Assembly: GCA_050743075.1 (NCBI GenBank)
Contig: JBOGDS010000091.1
Coordinates: 1-12,581, forward strand
DNA: 12,581 nucleotides
Source of the DNA: JBOGDS01 sp050743075
Lineage (GTDB): Bacteria > Actinomycetota > Actinomycetes > Jiangellales > Jiangellaceae
Direction of reading: 5' to 3'
The translations under genes and the position numbers were made by a program. This document shows positions 1 to 6,107 of the stretch, piece by piece; the stretch's first letter is position 1; every line of letters starts with the position of its first letter. The notes beneath the pieces were generated by a model that saw nothing but the letters and a program-made list of their open reading frames with translations, made no database searches and was not told the DNA's origin.

Positions 1-71
1 ACGACCGACCCGACCACCGTCGCCGTCGCGACGGCACCGATGGCCAGTGCCCTGGCCCACCGTCGATCCAT
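1..71 (-). CDS. N-terminal fragment of an exported or membrane-anchored protein (cut by window edge)
   Basis: The ATG at 71-69 opens a frame that runs off the left edge with 23 complete codons visible. The start reads MDRRWARALAIGAVATATV: a short Arg-rich n-region followed by an Ala/Val-rich hydrophobic stretch, as in a signal peptide or N-terminal membrane segment. An AAGGAG ribosome-binding site lies at 85-80, 8 nt from the ATG; a GTG directly upstream (74-72) is the alternative start. The gene lies 63 nt downstream of the second ABC ATPase on the same strand, so it is probably the last or next gene of the importer operon. A secreted enzyme or lipoprotein acting on the imported substrate would fit, but the visible part carries no functional domain and I assign no function. 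Confidence 0.6.
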   Translation of the reverse strand, partial: MDRRWARALAIGAVATATVVGSV

Positions 72-134
72 CACCTGGTCTCCTTCCGTACGGACGTGTC
101 CACGACCAGGGCACGTGCCGCGGCGGAGACCGGT

Positions 135-1130
135 TCAACCCGCACTCGTGCGCGCGCCGACCGCCGACGCGTAGTGGCAGGCGACCTGCGCGTCGTCGCC
201 GCCACCGAGGACGGCCAGGTCCTCGGTTCGGCACCGGCTGCCGACACCCGCATCGTCAGCGGCACCCGAGGCGAGCACCTGGCAGCGGACGTGGAACCGG
301 CAGCCGCCCGGGATCCGGGTCGGGTCCGGCGGCTCACCGGTCAGCACGATCGGATCGCCGGCTGTAGCGTCGGGGAGCACCGAGAGCAGGGCCTGCGTGT
401 ACGGGTGCTCTGGGGCCGCCAGGATCTTCTCGACCGGCCCGGTCTCGACGATCCGGCCCAGGTACATCACGGCGACCCGGTCGGCGATGTTCCAGGCCAG
501 GCCGAGATCGTGGGTGACGACCAGAGCGGCCAGGCCGAGCTCGTCGCGCAGGCGCAGCAGCAGCGCCAGGATCTCGCCGCGCACCGAGGCGTCCAGCGAC
601 GCGACCGGCTCGTCGGCGACGATGACCTTCGGGTCCAGCACCAGGGCTCCGGCGATCACGACCCGCTGGCGTTGGCCGCCGGAGAGCTCGTGCGGGTAGC
701 GCAGGTAGAACCGCTCGGGCGGGCGCAGGCCGGCGCGGGACAGCGCGTCGGCGACGCGCGCGGGCTCGTCGGAGACCTCGCCGTGGATCCGCAGCCCTTC
801 GGCGACGGCTTCGTAGACCGTGTGCCGCGGGTTGAGTGAGCCGCTGGGATCCTGCAGCACGAGCTGAGCATCGCGGCGGTAGGCCTTGAGCGCCTTGGAC
901 GTGTAGCGCAGCGGCGTGTCGCGGTAGGTCACCCGTCCCTCCGTCGGCCGAACCAGGCCGAGCAGCGTGCGGGCCAGCGTGGTCTTGCCGCAGCCGGACT
1001 CGCCCACCAGGGCGACGATCTCGCCGGCACCGATGTCGAGGTCGACCCCGTCGACGGCGCGCGCCGTGCCGCCGACGCGGCGACCCGGGAACTCGACGCG
1101 CACGCCCTGCGCCGAGAGGATCGGGGTCAT
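135..1130 (-). CDS. Dpp/Opp-type ABC transporter ATP-binding protein, second ATPase (DppF/OppF-like)
   Basis: This 331-residue protein is one of the two cytoplasmic ATPases that power the importer encoded upstream. All nucleotide-binding motifs are intact: Walker A GESGCGKTT (43-51), Q-loop Q93 in VLQDPSGSLNP, signature LSGGQ (149-153), Walker B VIVADE (169-174) and switch His207 in VTHD. The C-terminal region has the Cys-containing oligopeptide/dipeptide extension (GGCRFHVRC, then further cysteines), which is typical of this family and absent from generic ABC ATPases. The ATG overlaps the TGA of the preceding ATPase gene by 4 nt. A strong AAGGAGG ribosome-binding site sits at 1144-1138, 7 nt upstream, and fixes the start. 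Having two ATPases in one operon implies a heterodimeric motor. The ATPase does not identify the substrate: peptides, nickel and oligosaccharides are all carried by this family. Confidence 0.93.
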   Translation of the reverse strand: MTPILSAQGVRVEFPGRRVGGTARAVDGVDLDIGAGEIVALVGESGCGKTTLARTLLGLVRPTEGRVTYRDTPLRYTSKALKAYRRDAQLVLQDPSGSLNPRHTVYEAVAEGLRIHGEVSDEPARVADALSRAGLRPPERFYLRYPHELSGGQRQRVVIAGALVLDPKVIVADEPVASLDASVRGEILALLLRLRDELGLAALVVTHDLGLAWNIADRVAVMYLGRIVETGPVEKILAAPEHPYTQALLSVLPDATAGDPIVLTGEPPDPTRIPGGCRFHVRCQVLASGAADDAGVGSRCRTEDLAVLGGGDDAQVACHYASAVGARTSAG

Positions 1131-2134
1131 CGGACGGCCTCCTTCTCCCCGAGCAGCGAGTCACCGTGATCGGGCAGGACGAGCACACAGGCGGCCTGGC
1201 GGCCGTCGCCGGCCGGCCACGGCTGCGGGTCGATCGTCGGGCACACGTCGCGACGGGAAGGACACCGCGGGTGGAACGAACACCCTGAGGGCAGCTCGGC
1301 CGGGTCCGGGGGGTCGCCGGCGAGCCCACGCGGGCTGCGCCGCGACGCCGGGTCCCCGATGCGCGGAAAGGCAGCTGACAACGCCGCACCGTACGGATGC
1401 CGGGCCTCGCCGAACACCTGGCCGGCCGGACCCTCCTCGACGATCCGCCCGGCGTACATGACGGCGAGGCGGTCGCAGGTGTCGGCCAGCACGGACAGGT
1501 CGTGACTGATCATCATCAGGCTGATCCCATGGTCGGCGACCAGCGCCTCGATCAGCCGCAGGATCTGGGCCTGGATCATCACGTCGAGGGCGGTGGTGGG
1601 CTCGTCGGCGATGATCAGAGCAGGGTTGCAGGCGAGCGCCATCGCGATCATCACCCGCTGGCGCTGCCCGCCGGAGAGCTCGTGGGGGTAGGCGCCCGAC
1701 CGTCGAGTCGGAAGGCCCACCTGTTCCAGCAGGCCGCCGACCCGGCGCTTCGCCTCGTCCTCGGTGACCTTCTCGTGCAGCAGGATCGGCTCGGCGATCT
1801 GGTCGCCGATGCGCTGTACCGCGTTGAGCGAGTGCATCGCGCCCTGGAAGATGATGGACGCTCCGGCCCACCGGACGGCGCGCAGCCGGCCCCAGGACAT
1901 GCCGACGACGTCCTCCCCGTCGAGCAGGATCTGACCCGACATCGTCGCCGTCTTCGGCAGCAGGCGCAGCAGGGCCAGCGCGATCGTCGACTTGCCACAG
2001 CCCGACTCGCCGGCCAGGCCCAGCTTCTCGCCGGCGCCGATGGCGAGGTCGAGCCCCCGCACGGCGGGGATGTCGCCTCCCGCCGTTCGGTACGTGACGT
2101 GAAGGTCCCTGACCTCCACCAGGCCCGTGCTCAT
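1127..2134 (-). CDS. Dpp/Opp-type ABC transporter ATP-binding protein, first ATPase (DppD/OppD-like)
   Basis: This 335-residue protein is the partner ATPase of the importer. Visible motifs are Walker A GESGCGKST (42-50), Q-loop Q97 in IIFQGAMHSLN, signature LSGGQRQR (153-160), Walker B LIIADE (173-178) and His211 in ISHD. The C-terminal oligopeptide-transporter domain with SGCSFHPRC is present. I placed the start at the ATG at 2134-2132. The frame stays open upstream to about 3001, but that part is antisense-free shadow of the permease gene. The chosen ATG begins the usual family N-terminus (LVEVRDLHVTY) and overlaps the permease stop in an ATGA junction. A GAGG about 10 nt upstream is only a weak ribosome-binding site, so translation is probably coupled to the permease. 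The D-loop region reads TALDVMIQAQ, where Met replaces the more usual Thr; I treat this as normal variation. Confidence 0.93.
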   Translation of the reverse strand: MSTGLVEVRDLHVTYRTAGGDIPAVRGLDLAIGAGEKLGLAGESGCGKSTIALALLRLLPKTATMSGQILLDGEDVVGMSWGRLRAVRWAGASIIFQGAMHSLNAVQRIGDQIAEPILLHEKVTEDEAKRRVGGLLEQVGLPTRRSGAYPHELSGGQRQRVMIAMALACNPALIIADEPTTALDVMIQAQILRLIEALVADHGISLMMISHDLSVLADTCDRLAVMYAGRIVEEGPAGQVFGEARHPYGAALSAAFPRIGDPASRRSPRGLAGDPPDPAELPSGCSFHPRCPSRRDVCPTIDPQPWPAGDGRQAACVLVLPDHGDSLLGEKEAVR

Positions 2135-3060
2135 TGGCGCAGCCTCAGCTTCGGGTTCAGCACACCTTCGATGGCGCGCCCGCACAGCGTGAACCCGAGG
2201 CACACCAGCACGATCGCGATGCCGGGCGGCAGCACGTACCACCACATGCCGGAGCTGACTCCACCGGACGTCCGGGCGTCCTGGATCGTGCCTCCCCACG
2301 ACGGCGTCGTCGGGTCGCCCAGGCCGAGGAACGCGAACGTCGACTCGGTCAGGATCGCACCCGCGACCGTCAGGGTCGTCTGGGCCAGCACGATCGGCAT
2401 GACGTTGGGCAGGACGTGCCGGCTCATCAGGTGCCAGTGGCCGCCACCGAGGGCCTGGGACCGTTCGATGAACGGACGGGCCTTGACCGCCAGGGTCTGC
2501 GCCCGGACCAGCCGGGCCGTCGTCGGCCACGACGTGACCCCGATGGCGATGACGATGGTCGCCACGCTCCTCCCCAGGACGGTGGCCAGGGCGATCGCCA
2601 GCACGAGAGACGGGAGCACCAGGAACCAGTCGGTGATCCGCATCAGGATCGTCGAGAACCAGCCGCCGAAATGGCCGGCCAGGATGCCCATCACCGTGCC
2701 CAGCGCGATCGAGATGAACGTTGCCATGAAGCCGACCGTCAGCGAGATCCGCGACCCCCAGATCACCAGGTCGAGTACCGAACGACCGGAGCGGTCGGTG
2801 CCCAGCGGGAACTCCCAGGTCGGTGGCTGGAACGGCACACCCGGCGAACGCGTCACGCTGAGGGCATCCGGGCCGAGCAGCAGCGGCGCGGCCAGGGCGG
2901 TGGCGACGAACAGGACGAGGATGGCCATACCGAACAGACCCGCGCGGTTGTCCCGGTACTGCCGCCAGAACCCGGCGAGCGACCGCCTGCGCCGCTCCCA
3001 CGCGATCCGGCGCGGGCTCGCCGCGACGACGGAGGCCGTGGGAACGGACGGCGGGGTCAC
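2131..3060 (-). CDS. Dpp/Opp-type ABC transporter permease, DppC-like
   Basis: This 309-residue inner-membrane protein forms half of the importer's transmembrane pore. It has a cytoplasmic, basic N-terminal segment (1-40), a first membrane helix at about 41-62, and the family signature FPLGTDRSGR (84-93). The BPD_transp_1 core follows, with several helices and an EAA-like coupling region around 199-218 (ERSQALGGGHWHLMSRHVLP), which contacts the ATPases. The late motif FLGLGDPTTPSWGG is typical of DppC/OppC permeases. The start is a GTG that overlaps the TGA of the upstream permease gene (GTGA junction). No good ribosome-binding site precedes it, which points to translational coupling. Length is normal for the family. 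Confidence 0.92.
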   Translation of the reverse strand: MTPPSVPTASVVAASPRRIAWERRRRSLAGFWRQYRDNRAGLFGMAILVLFVATALAAPLLLGPDALSVTRSPGVPFQPPTWEFPLGTDRSGRSVLDLVIWGSRISLTVGFMATFISIALGTVMGILAGHFGGWFSTILMRITDWFLVLPSLVLAIALATVLGRSVATIVIAIGVTSWPTTARLVRAQTLAVKARPFIERSQALGGGHWHLMSRHVLPNVMPIVLAQTTLTVAGAILTESTFAFLGLGDPTTPSWGGTIQDARTSGGVSSGMWWYVLPPGIAIVLVCLGFTLCGRAIEGVLNPKLRLRQ

Positions 3061-4088
3061 GGCCGCACCCGTGGATCGAGGACCGGGTAGAGGAGGTCGG
3101 CGAGCAGGTTCATGACGATCACCGCGGCCGAGAAGAAGACGAACAGGCCCTGCACGACCGGAAGGTCGGGTACGGAGAGACCCTCGTAGAACAGGCTGCC
3201 CAGGCCCGGCCAGGCGAAGACGGTCTCGACCAGGATCGCTCCGAAGACGACGAGGCCGAGGTTGACGAAGATCAACGTGACCGTCGGCAGGAGGGCGTTC
3301 GGCACCCCGTGCCGGCGCCGCACCACGGAGTCGCGCAGCCCCTTGGCGCGCGCCGTGAGGAGGTAGTCGCTCCCCATCTCGTCGAGCAACGACGAGCGCA
3401 TGATCATCAGGTACTGGGCGTAGACGACCGCGACCAGCGTCAGCGCGGGCAGCACCAGGTGGTGGGCGACGTCAGGTACCGCCTCCCAGCCGGACGTTCC
3501 CGGTGTCTTCATTCCCGTGGTGGGGAACCACCCCGCTCCCGAGGCGAAGACCACGATCATGATGAGGCCGAGCCAGAAGCTGGGTACCGACCACAGGGTC
3601 AGCGCCACCCCGGTGTTCACGCGGTCGCTGGTGCTTCCGTGGTGCCAGGCGCCGCGGACGCCGAGCCACAGGCCGATCGTGGCCGAGATGACGACGCTGG
3701 TCCCGACCAGCAGGATCGTCGGCCACAGCCGGTCGGCGATCAGCTCGGTGACCGGGCGGTTGTACTGGAAGGAGTCACCGAGGTCGAGGCGCAGGACACC
3801 GGACAGGTAGGTGCCGAACTGCTCGAGGACCGGCCGGTCCAGCCCGAACTCGCGGGCCATGGCCCCCTTCTGCGCGACGCTGATCGGCCGGCCGTGCGTC
3901 AGTGTCTGAACCGGGTCCTTGGGGATGATCCGGAACAGGAAGAAGCTGGTGAACGCCACCGCGAACAGCGACACCGCGGCACCGGCGATCCGGCCGCCGA
4001 CGTAGCGCGCGTTGCGGCGCAGGCCCGCCCGGTCCCGCACCCCGAGGTCGGGGTGCGGGACCGAGACGATCGTGACCTGGTCGGCCAT
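3057..4088 (-). CDS. Dpp/Opp-type ABC transporter permease, DppB-like
   Basis: This 343-residue membrane protein is the second pore subunit. After a soluble N-terminal segment of about 30 residues, helix 1 lies at about 34-54, followed by the extracytoplasmic stretch that carries the DppB-type region LDLGDSFQYNRPV (101-113). The helical core follows, with the EAA coupling segment at about 241-264 (DYLLTARAKGLRDSVVRRRH). Near the end, ETVFAWPGLGSL (288-299) is a DppB/OppB hallmark. The ATG lies 9 nt after the TAA of the solute-binding protein gene. The ribosome-binding site is weak (GCAGG directly against the ATG). The N-terminus is somewhat longer than in Escherichia coli DppB, where the first helix begins almost at the start; long cytoplasmic leaders are common in actinobacterial homologues. 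Confidence 0.92.
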   Translation of the reverse strand: MADQVTIVSVPHPDLGVRDRAGLRRNARYVGGRIAGAAVSLFAVAFTSFFLFRIIPKDPVQTLTHGRPISVAQKGAMAREFGLDRPVLEQFGTYLSGVLRLDLGDSFQYNRPVTELIADRLWPTILLVGTSVVISATIGLWLGVRGAWHHGSTSDRVNTGVALTLWSVPSFWLGLIMIVVFASGAGWFPTTGMKTPGTSGWEAVPDVAHHLVLPALTLVAVVYAQYLMIMRSSLLDEMGSDYLLTARAKGLRDSVVRRRHGVPNALLPTVTLIFVNLGLVVFGAILVETVFAWPGLGSLFYEGLSVPDLPVVQGLFVFFSAAVIVMNLLADLLYPVLDPRVRP

Positions 4089-4097
4089 CCTGCGCAG

Positions 4098-5921
4098 TTA
4101 CTCGCGGTCTGCGGTAGCGGTGCGTCGACGCAGCAGGAGGAGGGCGCCCCCACCCAGGACCACGACGGCCGCTCCGATGCCGATGGCCATCCCGGCGCCG
4201 CTGCCACCGTCGTCACCGGCGGCGTCGCTCTCCTCGCCGACCGGAACGGCGGACCACCAACTCCAGTAGCCGTCCTGGCCGTAGTAGTTGCCGCCCGGGT
4301 CGGGTTGGGGCTGCATCTCCGCGATCACGTCGTTGCGGTAGGCCTCGAGCGCGTCCGCATATCCCCAGACCACGAAGATGTTGTCCTCGTAGAGAATCCG
4401 CTGCATCTCCTTGACGATGTCGGCGCGGGCGTCGACGTCGAGCTCTGTGAGCTGGTCGGCGTAGAGCTGGTCGTACTCCGGGTTGCAGTAGTACGCGTCG
4501 GAGAGGTACGACCCACCGATCTCGGTGGGAAGCCCCGAGCACAGGTTGATCGACAGGATGAAGTCCGGGTCCGGGTTGACCGTCCAGCCGGTGGCCAGTA
4601 GGTCGTAGGTGCCGGCGTCGAGCAGGCCGCCGATGTCGTCGGAGGCGTTGACTTTCAGCTCGATCCCGGCCTCGGCCGCCCACTCGCTCATCATCTGGGC
4701 GAGCTGCTGGTAGGACGGGTTGTCGGCGTGCACGTCGAACCGGAAGGACAGCCGGACGCCGTCGGGCGAGACCCGGACGCCGTCACCGCCCGGCGCGTAG
4801 CCGGCGTCCTCGAGCAACGTGTTCGCCGCGTCGATGTTGAAGTCGACCGCCTCGTCGCCCTCGGGCTCCCAGTGGTAGATGTCGTAGCGCGCCGGAATGT
4901 AGCCGCCGTTCGCCTCGCCGAATCCGCCGTACGCCTGGTCGTAGATGGCCTCCCGGTCGATCGTGTGGACGAGCGCCCGGCGCACCACCGGATCCTGCAG
5001 CGCGGCGTTGCCGTCGCCGAAGGCCTCACCGCTCTGGGTCTGCGCGCCCGGGTTGATCGTGAAGCCCTGGAACCGCTTGCCTTGAGCCTGGTTGAGCGTG
5101 ATGTCCTCCTCGCTCTGCAGGGAGTTGAACTGGGCGGGCGTCAGGCCGCTGACGAAGTCGACGTCGCCGGCCCGGAGCGTCTCGACCTGGGCGTCCGGGT
5201 CCTCGATGTGGCGGAGCACCAGCCTGTCGAACTGCGGCGTCCCGCGCCAGAAGTCCGGGTTCGCCTCGAAGGTCACCGACTGGTTCACCTCGTAGTCGGT
5301 GAGGATCCAGGGCCCGTTGCCCACGATCGGGAACTCGGTGTCGTTGTTGAACGTGGCGAAGTCGTCGACGCCCTCCCAGATGTGCTGGGGCACGATCGGC
5401 ACGTCCAGCGCCAGCATCGTGACCTGGGGTTCGGCGAGCGTGATCTCGACGGTGTAGTCGTCGGTAGCCGTGACGGACTCGAAGTTCTCGACGAAGTTGC
5501 CGTTGGCCGTGGCGGCGGCCTCGTCGGTCATCATCGTGCTGAACGTCCACTCGACGTCCTCGGCGGTCACCGGCTCGCCGTCGCTCCAGGTGGAGTCCTC
5601 CCGGATGTGGTACGTCCAGGTCAGACCGTCCTCGGAGGTGTCCCAGGACTCGGCGAGCGCCGGGATGGTCTCGCCGGTCACGGGGTCGTAGTTGGTGAGG
5701 AAGTCGTACATCCAGCGGCCCATGTTCGTGGTGATCACGCGAATGGCCAGGAAGGGGCTGAGCGAGTCGATCTCCTGCGATACGGCGATCGTGAGGGTCG
5801 TATCCTCCTCGGTCTCCGCCTGCGCGGCCGGCGCCGCCGCCACGAAGCCGGCCGGTACGGCCAGCGCCACGGCAGCGGCTCCCACCCACCGCGCGCGACC
5901 CTTCCATCGAGTGGTAGTCAT
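4098..5921 (-). CDS. Extracytoplasmic solute-binding protein of the Dpp/Opp importer (SBP_bac_5 family) with C-terminal membrane anchor
   Basis: This protein captures the substrate outside the membrane and delivers it to the permeases. From the ATG at 5921-5919 it is 607 residues long. Residues 1-35 form a signal peptide (basic RWKGRARW, then an Ala/Val core) with a likely cleavage after AQA35. The SBP_bac_5 fold follows; its signature region spans about 89-127 (PALAESWDTSEDGLTW, then DGEPVTAEDVEWTF). Actinobacterial binding proteins are usually lipoproteins, but no lipobox Cys is present here. The C-terminus instead has a Gly/Asp/Ser-rich linker, a hydrophobic helix at about 577-597 and the basic tail RRRTATADRE, so it is probably anchored at that end. 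I saw no LPXTG motif. A GTG at 5951 would add ten residues but has no ribosome-binding site, whereas GAGGA precedes the ATG. First gene of the importer operon. The substrate cannot be told from the sequence. Confidence 0.9.
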   Translation of the reverse strand: MTTTRWKGRARWVGAAAVALAVPAGFVAAAPAAQAETEEDTTLTIAVSQEIDSLSPFLAIRVITTNMGRWMYDFLTNYDPVTGETIPALAESWDTSEDGLTWTYHIREDSTWSDGEPVTAEDVEWTFSTMMTDEAAATANGNFVENFESVTATDDYTVEITLAEPQVTMLALDVPIVPQHIWEGVDDFATFNNDTEFPIVGNGPWILTDYEVNQSVTFEANPDFWRGTPQFDRLVLRHIEDPDAQVETLRAGDVDFVSGLTPAQFNSLQSEEDITLNQAQGKRFQGFTINPGAQTQSGEAFGDGNAALQDPVVRRALVHTIDREAIYDQAYGGFGEANGGYIPARYDIYHWEPEGDEAVDFNIDAANTLLEDAGYAPGGDGVRVSPDGVRLSFRFDVHADNPSYQQLAQMMSEWAAEAGIELKVNASDDIGGLLDAGTYDLLATGWTVNPDPDFILSINLCSGLPTEIGGSYLSDAYYCNPEYDQLYADQLTELDVDARADIVKEMQRILYEDNIFVVWGYADALEAYRNDVIAEMQPQPDPGGNYYGQDGYWSWWSAVPVGEESDAAGDDGGSGAGMAIGIGAAVVVLGGGALLLLRRRTATADRE

Positions 5922-5980
5922 GGTTCCTCGCAATCGAGAGTCCAGGAGCACGGTTCAGGTCACCCGGGCACGAGAGCCGC

Positions 5981-5990
5981 GGTCTAGACC
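5981..5990. promoter_or_regulatory. Perfect palindrome GGTCTAGACC, HutC/DasR-type GntR operator candidate
   Basis: GGTCTAGACC is a perfect 10-bp inverted repeat. It contains GT-N-TA-N-AC, the operator signature described for the HutC subfamily of GntR regulators. It also equals the core of the Streptomyces DasR site (ACTGGTCTAGACCACT), but the outer flanks do not match. It lies about 60 bp upstream of the importer's ATG, downstream of the proposed importer -10 and near the start of the transcript, where a bound repressor would block transcription. The binding protein is not encoded in this window. Confidence 0.6.
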
Positions 5991-6002
5991 TGTTGACGGA
6001 TC

Positions 6003-6012
6003 GGTCTACCAC
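6003..6012. promoter_or_regulatory. Second GGTCTA site in the divergent region (degenerate operator)
   Basis: GGTCTACC is followed by ACTG. It looks like the DasR-type core with two central bases missing, since GGTCTA is followed directly by CCACT. It starts 22 bp after the perfect palindrome. Read on the minus strand, its TAGACC coincides with the proposed -10 of the importer promoter. Functional binding is uncertain because the half-site spacing is altered. Confidence 0.35.
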
Positions 6013-6032
6013 TGAGGGGGTCTCACGGTCAA
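6003..6032 (-). promoter_or_regulatory. Candidate promoter of the ABC importer operon
   Basis: On the minus strand, TTGACC (6032-6027) resembles a -35 box. With an 18-bp spacer it is followed by TAGACC (6008-6003) in the -10 position. The -10 is weak because it lacks the final T. Transcription would start near 5996, leaving a leader of about 75 nt before the ATG at 5921. Both the -10 and the start region overlap operator candidates. Assigned by eye only. Confidence 0.3.
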
Positions 6033-6033
6033 T

Positions 6034-6043
6034 GGTCTGGACC
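6034..6043. promoter_or_regulatory. Near-palindrome GGTCTGGACC, second full operator candidate
   Basis: GGTCTGGACC matches the perfect palindrome at 5981-5990 except for one central base. The similarity continues outward: 5981-5995 and 6034-6048 agree at 13 of 15 positions, in the same orientation and 53 bp apart. It is adjacent to the TATTGT (6044-6049) that may be the -10 element of dxr. A regulator bound here could influence both divergent promoters. Confidence 0.5.
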
Positions 6044-6049
6044 TATTGT
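6044..6049 (+). promoter_or_regulatory. Candidate -10 element for the dxr operon
   Basis: TATTGT has the three most conserved -10 bases (T1, A2, T6). It would start transcription near 6056, about 50 nt before the preferred dxr start. No recognisable -35 box precedes it, which is common for actinobacterial promoters. It lies inside the 15-bp direct repeat of the second full operator. Confidence 0.3.
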
Positions 6050-6051
6050 CG

Positions 6052-6060
6052 AGTGGTCTA
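6052..6060. promoter_or_regulatory. AGTGGTCTA half-site next to the upstream candidate start of dxr
   Basis: AGTGGTCTA equals the left half of the DasR-type site, including its outer flank, but the right half (TGCC) is poor. It starts its GGTCT 21 bp after the GGTCT of the third site. It may be a weak accessory half-site or simply the decayed partner in the duplicated block. Confidence 0.3.
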
Positions 6061-6107
6061 TGCCGAATCGAGACCAAGGCATGCCAGCGAAGGGGGACAA
6101 TGGCTGC

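Larger units (their letters stand above)
5981..6062. repeat. Imperfect direct repeat of a ~28-bp composite operator
   Basis: The block from 5981 (GGTCTAGACCTGTTG, then GGTCTA 22 bp after the block start) recurs from 6034 (GGTCTGGACCTATTG, then GGTCTA 21 bp after the block start). By eye about 22 of 29 aligned positions agree, with one gap. The four GGTCT elements start at 5981, 6003, 6034 and 6055, giving spacings of 22, 31 and 21 bp, close to two, three and two helical turns. This layout would place four bound proteins on one face of the DNA. Confidence 0.5.

Noticed and set aside
85..94. TCCGTACGGA palindrome just upstream of the partial exported-protein gene.
   Set aside because: It is only 10 bp, isolated and partly covers the ribosome-binding site region; short GC palindromes like this are expected by chance at this base composition.
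2135..3001. Upstream extension of the first ATPase frame, giving a 624-residue product.
   Set aside because: The added part overlaps the DppC-like permease in another frame and is Arg/Pro-rich. The ATG at 2134 starts the canonical ATPase N-terminus.
1397..3115. Plus-strand open frame of 572 codons opposite the importer's ATPase and permease genes.
   Set aside because: It is the antisense shadow of genes with clear family motifs. Long antisense frames arise from high-GC codon bias, and its translation shows no domain and a skewed composition.
4728..5987. Plus-strand open frame of 419 codons opposite the solute-binding protein, rich in Val/Leu/Gly/Asp.
   Set aside because: It is a frame shadow of the SBP_bac_5 gene, with no ribosome-binding site and no recognisable motif.
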